A stretch of 64,000 nucleotides of DNA from [Clostridium] scindens ATCC 35704. Its GTDB lineage: Bacteria; Bacillota; Clostridia; Lachnospirales; Lachnospiraceae. This document shows, in pieces, positions 25,234 through 33,565 of this stretch (positions are counted from its first letter, which is position 1; every line of letters starts with the position of its first letter). The stretch covers positions 1,607,501 to 1,671,500 of the forward strand of contig NZ_CP036170.1 of NCBI RefSeq assembly GCF_004295125.1, written 5' to 3'. The notes beneath the pieces were generated by a model. The model was not told the DNA's origin. It saw only the letters and a list, made by a program, of their open reading frames with translations, and did no database searches. The translations under genes were made by a program, and so were the position numbers.

Positions 25234-26582
25234 AACAAAAGAGAAAGATTATTGTTGCGGGTGTTCTTGTTTTGATCATTGTGTGTGGGATCTATTATCT
25301 GACAGCGGATGATCGGAGTAAAACAGACAGTAGTGAAGGATGGATATGTACAAAGGGGACGGAGAACATTACATCTATTGCTATTAACAGTGGAAAAGAT
25401 AGTCAGACCCTGATTTTTACCAAGGAAGAAGAGTCCTGGATGGGGGATGACGGAAGCTCGTACGATAATGATCGCTTTGCACCATATACAGCAACTTTGG
25501 GGTATATGAAGGTTGAAGAAAAGCTGAGCGCCTCAACTGCAGATGAAAAGGAAGAATATGGGATCGATGATTCATCATATACGGTATGGGTGTCCTATGA
25601 TGACGGAGAGGAATATGAGTATATTTTGGGGAAGGATATTGATAATCTCGGAATGTATCTGTCCGCGGATCAGGGGAAAAGTATATGTCTGATTGATTAT
25701 CGGCGAACAGAGGATATTCTGGAAATGGTGGAATCGCTCTATGATGTAGCACTCAATGGTGTGAAGTTTGATGAGATCAGAGGAATCAGTCTGTATTCTC
25801 CGGAAGATGGAACCGTATCCATGAACCGTTCAGAATCTCCGAGAGCTGGAGGGGACTTTTACTGGAATATTTTTAAGCCCTATGGATGGATTGCGGATAC
25901 GGAAAAAGTGAATGAACTGATCAATACGATAGAAGAAAACGATGTTCTGAAAAGAACAGATGAAGATGTGACGTTAGAGAGCAGTGGTCTGGATGCAGCA
26001 GAAGAGGAACTTCCTTCTATAGGCTTATATGACACCTATGACAGTGAGATGATCATATACCTTGGGAATACCGAAGGGGATTACGTATATTGTAAGACAA
26101 ATTATTTGGACAATATCTATCTGATCAGCAAAGAAATATTGAAGGTTGCAGATAAACGTGCGGAAGATCTGATTGATCTGACACTTTATTACTATGAAAC
26201 CCCATCTATTGAAACATGTACGATTGATTTTAATGGAGAAGTACATGTTCTTGAAGCAGAATGGGAGACGGCTGAAAACAGTAATACACGCGGACAGAGA
26301 TATTATCTGGATAAAGAAATGCTTACAGGATCACAGTACAGTTCTATCGTCAGCTGGTTTACGGATACAAAGGCAGAGAAGATTGAAGCATCTGCATCCG
26401 GGGGAGAAGGCGCGATACTGGGGACGATAACGATAGACAGACTGTCGCCGCCGTATCAGCAGATCATGACGTTTTGCGAAGTAGCAGATAATCCACAACT
26501 GGTACAGGTGGATCTGGAAAAGACCGGAACGGCTTATATCAACAGAAAAGAATTTGAAGAATTTCAAGCTTCGTTTCAATAA
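25230..26582 (+). CDS. DUF4340 protein of the ABC-2 cassette
   Basis: The 450-residue protein has an N-terminal membrane anchor (about 6-26) and an extracytoplasmic domain of the DUF4340 type, with the repeated pattern of short strands seen in WICTKGTENITSIAINSG, MYLSADQGKSICLID and IYLISKEILK. DUF4340 genes regularly end GldA-GldF-GldG cassettes. The start overlaps the GldG-like stop by 4 bases. A 180-base gap without a clear terminator separates it from the sugar-binding lipoprotein gene. Confidence 0.82.
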   Translation: MKQKRKIIVAGVLVLIIVCGIYYLTADDRSKTDSSEGWICTKGTENITSIAINSGKDSQTLIFTKEEESWMGDDGSSYDNDRFAPYTATLGYMKVEEKLSASTADEKEEYGIDDSSYTVWVSYDDGEEYEYILGKDIDNLGMYLSADQGKSICLIDYRRTEDILEMVESLYDVALNGVKFDEIRGISLYSPEDGTVSMNRSESPRAGGDFYWNIFKPYGWIADTEKVNELINTIEENDVLKRTDEDVTLESSGLDAAEEELPSIGLYDTYDSEMIIYLGNTEGDYVYCKTNYLDNIYLISKEILKVADKRAEDLIDLTLYYYETPSIETCTIDFNGEVHVLEAEWETAENSNTRGQRYYLDKEMLTGSQYSSIVSWFTDTKAEKIEASASGGEGAILGTITIDRLSPPYQQIMTFCEVADNPQLVQVDLEKTGTAYINRKEFEEFQASFQ

Positions 26583-26761
26583 CAGGTTTTTTGAGTATGG
26601 CAGATGCCGAACATATATAAGTAAGATAACGGGATCTGAAAATATGCATTTTCATTGAAAGGAGGAAGATGAAAGACCCGAAGTCTGAGGGGATATCAGG
26701 AAGCATCTCTAAAAACGGAAAGTACTCATGGAACAAAATAGAAAACAAAGGAGGTAAAAAG

Positions 26762-27910
26762 ATGAAAAAGATGAACATTATGAAAAGGGTTATAGGGTTA
26801 GCATTAGGACTTACTCTTATTTTCTCTATGGCAGCGTGTGGAAGCAAAGAGGAAGCAACAGATGAAGGGGATTCTAAAACAGAGACAACAGAAGAAGCTA
26901 GTGGTGACGATACATTAGTTTGTTTCGCTAACAAAGGTCTTGATTATTACTTTTGGACAGTTTGTCAGAAATCTGCAGAAAAAGCTTGTACTGACAGAGG
27001 ATGGTCTTTTGCGGCATCTGATGCGAAACTGGACAGTGCAAAACAGTTTGACCAGTTTGTAAACTTTATCAACAAGAAACCGGCAGCTATTATCGCAGAT
27101 TCTATCGACTCTGAAGGTCTGATCGCAGCAGCTGATCAGGCAGTAGCAGCAGGAATCCCGGTTGGTATCGTAGATACACCTCTTACCGGCGGTGATGTTG
27201 CAGTTACAGTAGCATTTGATAACTATGATGCAGGTTGTCTTGCAGCAGAAGCAATTGCTAAAGCTTTAACAGACAAATATGGCGAGCCAAAAGGAACAGT
27301 TGTAAACTGCTACGGCGCTATGAGTTCTGAAGCTTGGAGATTAAGAAAAGAAGGTATGGAAGCTACATTTGAGAAATATCCGGATATCAACTATATTGCA
27401 GTTCCTGCAGAAGGTGAAATCGCATTAACTCAGGATGCAGCACTGAACCAGTTCGCTTCCGGTGTTGAAGTTGACGCTCTTCATACTCCATCTGATAACC
27501 CTGGACAAGGTCTCGTTGCAGCTCTGAAGATGGAAAACAAGTGGTTTAAACGTGATGAAGATGGACACATCATCGTTGTTACAATCGATGGTGAGCCAAT
27601 CGCAAACAAGTTCATCGAAGAAGGATACTATGATTATTCTATCGCACAGGATGGATATTCCTATGGTATGATCGCTGTTGAAATGCTTGAGAAATACTCC
27701 ATGAAGGGTGAAGATGTTCCGTTAGGACCATACGAGAACTCTGATTATTACTGGGAGAAATGTGAAATCATCGAATCCGATGCTGGTCCGTATGTAAAAG
27801 TTCCTGCATATGAGATCAATTCTGATAACTGTACAGACCCACGTCACTGGGGTATCGTTGCAGAGAAGGTATTAGGAATCGAATATGACATGTCTGCTGT
27901 TGAGAACTAG
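26762..27910 (+). CDS. Sugar ABC transporter substrate-binding lipoprotein
   Basis: This 382-residue RbsB/XylF-like lipoprotein has a signal with lipobox SMAAC (Cys 25), a low-complexity acidic linker and a type I binding domain starting LVCFANKGLDYYFWTVC. Ligand-contact segments include AIIADSIDSEGL, GIPVGIVDTP, VAFDNYDAG and TIDGEPIANKF. It should capture a pentose or pentitol for the ATPase and permease downstream. ATG 26762 follows AAAGGAGG with the right spacing; the longer frame from 26669 would put a ribosome site only 3 bases from its ATG. Confidence 0.92.
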   Translation: MKKMNIMKRVIGLALGLTLIFSMAACGSKEEATDEGDSKTETTEEASGDDTLVCFANKGLDYYFWTVCQKSAEKACTDRGWSFAASDAKLDSAKQFDQFVNFINKKPAAIIADSIDSEGLIAAADQAVAAGIPVGIVDTPLTGGDVAVTVAFDNYDAGCLAAEAIAKALTDKYGEPKGTVVNCYGAMSSEAWRLRKEGMEATFEKYPDINYIAVPAEGEIALTQDAALNQFASGVEVDALHTPSDNPGQGLVAALKMENKWFKRDEDGHIIVVTIDGEPIANKFIEEGYYDYSIAQDGYSYGMIAVEMLEKYSMKGEDVPLGPYENSDYYWEKCEIIESDAGPYVKVPAYEINSDNCTDPRHWGIVAEKVLGIEYDMSAVEN

Positions 27911-27945
27911 AATTGTCTACATAATGAATCAATGGTTAAAGTATC

Positions 27946-27975
27946 AATTCGGTAGGGCGAAAGCTTTACCGGATT
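27946..27975 (+). promoter_or_regulatory. 13-bp stem with GAAA tetraloop after the sugar-binding gene
   Basis: AATTCGGTAGGGC (27946-27958) pairs along its full length, with G-U pairs, with GCTTTACCGGATT (27963-27975) around a GAAA loop. No U-tract follows. Such stems protect the 3' end of binding-protein mRNA and raise its level over the downstream permease genes. Confidence 0.6.
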
Positions 27976-27999
27976 GACAAAGAAGGGAGAACCTTTCAT

Positions 28000-29511
28000 A
28001 TGGGAAAAGAAGTAATACTGAAAGTAGAGCACATTAATAAGAATTTCGGAGAAACAGTTGCTCTCAAAGATATTAATTTTTCAATTACAAAGGGCTCTAT
28101 TCATTCCCTTGTTGGTAAAAATGGTGCGGGGAAAAGTACAATTGTAAATATTATTGCAGGTGTATATAAGCAGACGAACGGAAAGGTTACTTTCGAAGGG
28201 AATGATATAGGGAACCTGAGCTTTAAAGAGAGACAGGACAGAGGAATTGAACTTGTTACACAGCATGCAAGTGTTGTGCTGGATATGGACGTAGCAGAGA
28301 ATATTTTCCTTGGATTATGGCCAAGAAGCAAATTCAAACTTGTGGATCGCAAAGCAATGCATGAAAATGCACAAAAAGTATTGGACGAATTTGGACTGAA
28401 AGTTGATCCATATGAACTTGTTCGCAGGCTTACACCTGTAGAACAGAGAAAACTGAATATTATCCGTGCACTGTTCAGTGGCGGTAAATTAATTATATTA
28501 GATGAACCTACAACATCACTTTCAATTGATGACAGAAATAATTTGTTCCGCTTTGTAAAAAAGCATGCAGAAAATGGAGTTACATTTATACTGATCTCCC
28601 ATTATCTGGAAGAAATCCTTCAGGTTTCAGATGCAATTACTGTACTTCGTGACGGAAGTGCATATGATGGAAATGTTGGTGAAGGTGTCGGATATGACAG
28701 GCAGATGGAACTTGCTAAGATTATTGCAGGTGAAGATGTAGAACTGACATTTCGCGATGAAGATAAGGTGGTAAATGAAGAAGTAGCTGTAGAGTGCGAA
28801 GGAATCAGTGCTAAATTCCTGGACCAGGCAGATCTTAAGATCCATCGAGGTGAAATTGTCGGATTTGTGGGATTCTCAGGATCCGGAGCCCGTGAATTAT
28901 GTCTTGCGCTTTATGGATTAATGGAAAAAAAGAGCGGAAAGGTTAAGATTCTCGGCGAAGACGTTGATATTAAGAATCCTACTGATGCTCTGAAGTATAA
29001 GATATGTCTGGTTCCAAACGACAGACATGCAGAGGGTATTGTCCCGATTATGAGTGTGGAAGAAAACATAGGTTTATCCTGTCTGAAGACTCGATTAAAA
29101 GGTAAATTTGGACTGTTGGATAATAGCAAAGAAGTTGAGCTGGCTGATGATTATGTAAAGCAGCTTGCTATTAAGACGCAATCTATCTATGCAGCCAGCG
29201 GAAGTCTGTCCGGTGGTAATCAGCAGAAGGTAGTATTGGCAAAAGTATTGGCAGTAAATCCAACTTTGCTGATCCTGGATGAGCCTACGATTGGTATCGA
29301 CATCAAGAGTCGAGAAGAAATTATGGGACTGATCAAGGATTTGACGAATGAAGGTATGAGCGTAATCTATCTGACGAACGATTTTGATGAGCTCCTTCGT
29401 ATCGTTGACCGTGTAGTCATATTTAACGAAGGAAAGATAGTCGGAGATATGAAAAATGAGAATTTATCTCCTGACAAGATAGTAAATATTCGAGATCGGA
29501 GGGCAGTTTAA
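28000..29511 (+). CDS. Sugar ABC transporter ATPase, two-domain (RbsA/MglA type)
   Basis: The 503-residue protein carries two nucleotide-binding domains, as is usual for carbohydrate importers of the CUT2 class. The first is complete: GKNGAGKST and LIILDEPTTSL; its signature region reads RRLTPVEQRKLNIIRAL. The second has the degenerate P-loop GFSGSGARELC, a clear signature SGSLSGGNQQKVVLAK and LLILDEPTIGID. It powers uptake together with the lipoprotein before it and the permease starting 3 bases after its stop. Confidence 0.94.
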   Translation: MGKEVILKVEHINKNFGETVALKDINFSITKGSIHSLVGKNGAGKSTIVNIIAGVYKQTNGKVTFEGNDIGNLSFKERQDRGIELVTQHASVVLDMDVAENIFLGLWPRSKFKLVDRKAMHENAQKVLDEFGLKVDPYELVRRLTPVEQRKLNIIRALFSGGKLIILDEPTTSLSIDDRNNLFRFVKKHAENGVTFILISHYLEEILQVSDAITVLRDGSAYDGNVGEGVGYDRQMELAKIIAGEDVELTFRDEDKVVNEEVAVECEGISAKFLDQADLKIHRGEIVGFVGFSGSGARELCLALYGLMEKKSGKVKILGEDVDIKNPTDALKYKICLVPNDRHAEGIVPIMSVEENIGLSCLKTRLKGKFGLLDNSKEVELADDYVKQLAIKTQSIYAASGSLSGGNQQKVVLAKVLAVNPTLLILDEPTIGIDIKSREEIMGLIKDLTNEGMSVIYLTNDFDELLRIVDRVVIFNEGKIVGDMKNENLSPDKIVNIRDRRAV

Positions 29512-29514
29512 GTC

Positions 29515-30489
29515 ATGAAAAAAAATACAAAAAACTGGAAATTAAAAGTAATAGATAATATTGTATGGGTGTTATTGTTAATTGGAGTTATCGTGTTTAT
29601 CATCTTAAAACCAAACTATTTTAATCCGATTGCAAACCCTAGTTTATATTTGAATATCCCAATGCAGGCTTCTGTAATGGGCGTTATGACAATCGGTCTT
29701 GCCGGAACGATTCTTCTCGGTGACATTGATCTTTCCTGCGTAGGTATCATGGCAGTATCTGCAGCAACAGGTATCCTGATATTCAAGAATGGAATTGTTC
29801 CTATCCCAATCGCTATGATTATCATTCTGATTATGGGTGCTTTACTTGGATTTGTCAACGGTGTTCTGATTGCAAAGCTGAAAGCAGTTGCGTTGATTGA
29901 AACACTGGCAATGAATACTCTGTTAGCCGGAGTTGTGCTTGCGATTACAAGAGGACGCACCATTACAATTAATGAAAAAGGATATACCATCCTCGGACAG
30001 GGAAAAATTGGTGGGTTTCTTCCATTCCTGGTAATCATCTTTTTGCTGGTTTATATAATCATGTACTTTGTATGGAACAGAACAGCTCTTGGAAGAAGCC
30101 TCTTTGCAGTAGGTGGAAATGCAAGATGTGCGAAGGTATCTGGTATTAACGTAGACCGGATCAGAATTGCAGCATTTACAATCTCTGGTTTAATGGCAGG
30201 TCTTGCAGGTCTGATGCTTTCCTCTAAGATGGGATCTATCAACAGTGTATTCGGTTCCTCTTATTCGATGGATATCATTGCAGCAGCTGTAATCGGTGGT
30301 ACATCTCTTGCCGGAGGTGTTGGAAAAGTATCAGGAGTTCTGGGTGGAGTACTGCTTCTGAACTTCATTCAGGTAGGTCTTCAGGTATTCGGAATGGATT
30401 CCTATTATGTTGAGGCAGCAACTGGTCTTATTATCCTGCTTGCAGTTCTGATCGACTCCTTCCGAGTGCGTCTGTCTAACAAAGAATAA
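29515..30489 (+). CDS. Sugar ABC transporter permease (RbsC type)
   Basis: The 324-residue protein has eight to ten membrane helices and the CUT2 permease pattern: IGLAGTILLGDIDLSCVG, then AVGGNARCAKVSGINVDRI (the ATPase-coupling loop, EAA-like) and IIAAAVIGGTSLAGGVG. It forms the channel of the importer. ATG 29515 is 9 bases after GGAGGG. The dehydrogenase gene starts 18 bases after its stop. Confidence 0.93.
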   Translation: MKKNTKNWKLKVIDNIVWVLLLIGVIVFIILKPNYFNPIANPSLYLNIPMQASVMGVMTIGLAGTILLGDIDLSCVGIMAVSAATGILIFKNGIVPIPIAMIIILIMGALLGFVNGVLIAKLKAVALIETLAMNTLLAGVVLAITRGRTITINEKGYTILGQGKIGGFLPFLVIIFLLVYIIMYFVWNRTALGRSLFAVGGNARCAKVSGINVDRIRIAAFTISGLMAGLAGLMLSSKMGSINSVFGSSYSMDIIAAAVIGGTSLAGGVGKVSGVLGGVLLLNFIQVGLQVFGMDSYYVEAATGLIILLAVLIDSFRVRLSNKE

Positions 30490-30507
30490 AGATAGGAGGG
30501 GTGAAGC

Positions 30508-31518
30508 GTGAAAGCGATATATTTGGATAAAATTAATACATTTTCAGAAAAAGAACTGGCGAAGCCTGAGTGTGGAGAACGTCAGGTACTGGTTCGGATG
30601 AAAGCTGTCGGTGTGTGTGGTTCCGATGTTCATTACTGGAAAAACGGACGTATCGGACAGTTTGTGGTAGAAGAACCGCTGATTCTTGGTCATGAGTGTT
30701 CCGGAGTTATTACTGATGTCGGAGAGAAAGTATCTAAATTCGCTGTCGGAGACAGAGTCGTGCTTGAACCGGGAATTCCATGTATGAAATGTGAACATTG
30801 TCTGAAAGGCCGTTATAATCTGTGCCAGAATATCGTGTTCTTTGCAACTCCACCTGATGATGGTGTTCTGGTAGAAGAAATTGCTTATGATGAAGATTAT
30901 GTATTCAAGATTCCGGATGAAGTCACAGACTATGGTCTTGCTACAATGGCAGAGCCACTGTCCGTAGGACTCTTTGCCACACAGAGAATTAAACCGGCTC
31001 TTGGCGAAAAAGCAATTATCTTTGGTGCCGGAATCATTGGAATCACCTGTCTGCTTGCAGCAAAAGCAGCAGGCTGTAAGGATATTACCGTGGCAGATAT
31101 TCGTGATGACAGATTGGCATGTGCAAAAGAGATGGGTGCAGATCAGGTTGTAAATACCATGAAAGATCAGATCCCGGATAATACATTTGATTTTGGATAT
31201 GAGGCAACAGGAGCAGATGCCTGCTATAATCTGGCAGTCAAATGCATTAAGCCCGGTGGACGAATTGCCATGATTGGAATGGGACCGGAGATACAGAAAG
31301 TAGATATGGTGGATTACGTTTGTAAAGAAATTACCATCGTTCCTTCCTTCCGTTATTCGAATACATATCCGTTGGTACTTGATCTTCTGAAAGATAATCA
31401 GGAGAAACTGAAACAGCTGATCACACATTGTGTTCCTTTCTCTCTGGAAGGTGTAGAGGAAGCGTTCCATATTGCGTCGGAAGACCCGTCTGCTGTAAAG
31501 GTTGTCGTTGAATTTTAA
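30508..31518 (+). CDS. Zinc-dependent polyol dehydrogenase (xylitol/L-iditol 2-dehydrogenase type)
   Basis: The 336-residue medium-chain dehydrogenase has catalytic zinc ligands in GVCGSDVHYWKNGRIG and LGHECSG, the four structural-zinc cysteines in CMKCEHCLKGRYNLC, and the NAD-binding FGAGIIGITCLLAAKAAG. The HYWKNGRIG and FFATPPDDG segments are typical of xylitol and sorbitol dehydrogenases, so oxidation of xylitol to D-xylulose (or another polyol to a ketose) is likely. It starts at GTG 30508 behind AGGAGGGG. The gene order dehydrogenase, cupin, xylulokinase, transketolase supports that reading. Confidence 0.9.
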   Translation: MKAIYLDKINTFSEKELAKPECGERQVLVRMKAVGVCGSDVHYWKNGRIGQFVVEEPLILGHECSGVITDVGEKVSKFAVGDRVVLEPGIPCMKCEHCLKGRYNLCQNIVFFATPPDDGVLVEEIAYDEDYVFKIPDEVTDYGLATMAEPLSVGLFATQRIKPALGEKAIIFGAGIIGITCLLAAKAAGCKDITVADIRDDRLACAKEMGADQVVNTMKDQIPDNTFDFGYEATGADACYNLAVKCIKPGGRIAMIGMGPEIQKVDMVDYVCKEITIVPSFRYSNTYPLVLDLLKDNQEKLKQLITHCVPFSLEGVEEAFHIASEDPSAVKVVVEF

Positions 31519-31580
31519 TAAGTTAAAACAGTAAGTAATAAAAAATAAATATATAACTATAAAGAAAGAGGTGTTAGTTT

Positions 31581-31973
31581 ATGAAGCATGTTGTTAATGT
31601 AGCTACAGGAAGGGAGCCGGATACTGATCCAAGAAGTTTAAGAGCAAGAGTTTTGCCGAGAGAGAAAGAAGTATTAAGAGATACTTATTATCTGATCGAT
31701 CGTAAAGCAGGACCATCCAAACGTCTGACATGTGGACATACAACCATATATCCGACAGGAACAACAACAGGTCATGCGCATGAGGATATGGAAGAAATTT
31801 ACTACTTTATCTCCGGTGAGGGAATTATGGTAGTAGGAGAGGACAGATTCCCGGTAAAGGCCGGTGATGCATGCTATGTTCCGCCAGGAGCATATCATAC
31901 AACCATTCAGACAGGTATTCTTCCATTAACATTTGTATGGAATACCTGTCTGGTTGACGGAGACGAAGAATAA
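31581..31973 (+). CDS. Single-domain cupin, possible sugar isomerase
   Basis: The 130-residue protein has both cupin motifs. Motif 1 is GHAHEDMEEIYYFISGEG, with the H-x-H and late Glu metal ligands; motif 2 ends with PPGAYHTT, carrying the second His. Cupins of this size include phosphoglucose isomerase-like and D-lyxose isomerase-like enzymes, and simple sugar binders. Position between dehydrogenase and xylulokinase suggests an isomerase or epimerase acting on a pentose, but no substrate motif proves it. ATG 31581 follows AAAGAGGTG. Confidence 0.75.
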   Translation: MKHVVNVATGREPDTDPRSLRARVLPREKEVLRDTYYLIDRKAGPSKRLTCGHTTIYPTGTTTGHAHEDMEEIYYFISGEGIMVVGEDRFPVKAGDACYVPPGAYHTTIQTGILPLTFVWNTCLVDGDEE

Positions 31974-32003
31974 CTATCGGATATACACATGAGGTGAATG
32001 AGT

Positions 32004-33536
32004 ATGAAACAGTATGTTGCAGCGATGGATATTGGTACCAGCGGGTGCAAATCTATCATCGTGGATGATGAAGGTCAGGTTGTGTCTTCTGTTATAGAAG
32101 AGTATCCTTTATATTCACCAAAACCGGGCTGGAATGAACAGGATCCGATGGACTGGTGGGTTGGCGCATATACCAGCCTTCATAAGGCAATTGACAAAAG
32201 TGGAATCGATGCAGGGAATATCAAGTCTCTCAGCTTTTCAGGTCAGATGCATGGACTGGTTGCCATGGATAAAGATGGCAATGTCATCCGAAGAGCATTC
32301 CTCTGGAATGATCAGCGATGTGCAAAGCAATGTCAGGAGCTTCTGCAGGATCTTGGCGGATTTGAAGAATTGCGTCGTTTTACGAACAATAATATGCTTC
32401 CTGGATACCAGGGAGGAAAGATTCTGTGGCTGAGAGAAGTTGAGCCGGAGAATTATCAGAAGATGAAAAAGGCAATCCTTCCAAAGGATTATCTCCGTTA
32501 TCAGCTGACGGGCGAATACTGTACGGATGCATCTGATGCATCCGGAACGGGATTCTTTGATGTGGAAAAACGAGAACACAGCTGGGAACTGCTGGATCGG
32601 CTGAATATTCCGAGAGACCTGTTCCCGCCGGTAGTTGAATCCAGTGAAGTAACGGGAGTTGTAACAAAAGAAGCAGCAGAACTTACTGGACTGAAGCCAG
32701 GAACTCCGGTTGTAGGCGGTGGTGGTGACAGTGTTATCCAGACAACCGGTATGGGCCTGATCCGTGAGGGTATCCTTGGCCTGACTCTGGGAACCGGCGG
32801 AATTGTAGCAATGGGAATGTCTCAGTATATTGAAAATCACGATCAGACATTACAATTCTTCTGTAATAACCAGAAAGATCTGTATCATGTTATGGGTGTT
32901 ATGCTTGCCTGCGGTGGAAGTTATCAGTGGTACAGAAATACATTCTGTAAAGGTGAGATGGCAGAAGCAAAGGCACAGGGACTGGATCCATATGATATCC
33001 TGAATCAGGGAGCAGAAGCTTCCAGTCCGGGTTCCAGAGGATTGATCTATCTTCCTTACCTTTCAGGAGAGCGTGCGCCATATACAGATCCAAACCTAAG
33101 AGGCTGCTTTATTGGTATGACTCAGAGTCATTGTAAAGGTGATATTACCAGATCAGTGATGGAAGGCATCGGATACGGAATGAAACAGATTGGAGAGGCG
33201 ATTCTTCAGTTGAAGCCGGTACCGCTTGACAGAATAATTGTGTCCGGCGGCGGAAGCAGAAGTAATCTGTGGCGTCAGATTCTGAGTGATATCTTCCAAC
33301 TTCCGGTATATACGGTTAGCGGAGCAAAAGAAGGCGGCGCTTATGGTGCATGTCTGGTTGGCGGTGTCGGTGCCGGTATTTGGAAAGATCTGGATGACGC
33401 ATGCTCAACGATGAAGGTGATGACCGAGAATCTTCCGAATCCAGATAACAAGGCTGTATATGAAGAAATGTATCATATCTATTCGGATATGGTTCCGACA
33501 TTAAAGAATCAGTTTGATCGACTTTCAGTAATATAG
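32004..33536 (+). CDS. xylB: Xylulokinase (FGGY family)
   Basis: The 510-residue FGGY kinase begins AAMDIGTSGCKSIIVDD, carries SGQMHGLVAMD (the XylB substrate-site segment) and has the FGGY signatures KAILPKDYLRYQLTG and, in the second domain, GLTLGTGG and DRIIVSGGGSRSNLWRQI. It phosphorylates D-xylulose, or a similar ketopentose, to the 5-phosphate. GAGGTG lies one base before ATG 31998 but 7 bases before ATG 32004, which I use. The transketolase follows after 29 bases. Confidence 0.91.
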   Translation: MKQYVAAMDIGTSGCKSIIVDDEGQVVSSVIEEYPLYSPKPGWNEQDPMDWWVGAYTSLHKAIDKSGIDAGNIKSLSFSGQMHGLVAMDKDGNVIRRAFLWNDQRCAKQCQELLQDLGGFEELRRFTNNNMLPGYQGGKILWLREVEPENYQKMKKAILPKDYLRYQLTGEYCTDASDASGTGFFDVEKREHSWELLDRLNIPRDLFPPVVESSEVTGVVTKEAAELTGLKPGTPVVGGGGDSVIQTTGMGLIREGILGLTLGTGGIVAMGMSQYIENHDQTLQFFCNNQKDLYHVMGVMLACGGSYQWYRNTFCKGEMAEAKAQGLDPYDILNQGAEASSPGSRGLIYLPYLSGERAPYTDPNLRGCFIGMTQSHCKGDITRSVMEGIGYGMKQIGEAILQLKPVPLDRIIVSGGGSRSNLWRQILSDIFQLPVYTVSGAKEGGAYGACLVGGVGAGIWKDLDDACSTMKVMTENLPNPDNKAVYEEMYHIYSDMVPTLKNQFDRLSVI

Positions 33537-33565
33537 GAAGAATAAGAAAAAAGTGAGGTAGCGAA

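Noticed and set aside
22159-26582. Gliding motility genes
   Set aside because: The Gld-like names reflect family only; gliding in Bacteroidetes needs many other gld/spr genes that are absent, and Firmicutes with this cassette do not glide.
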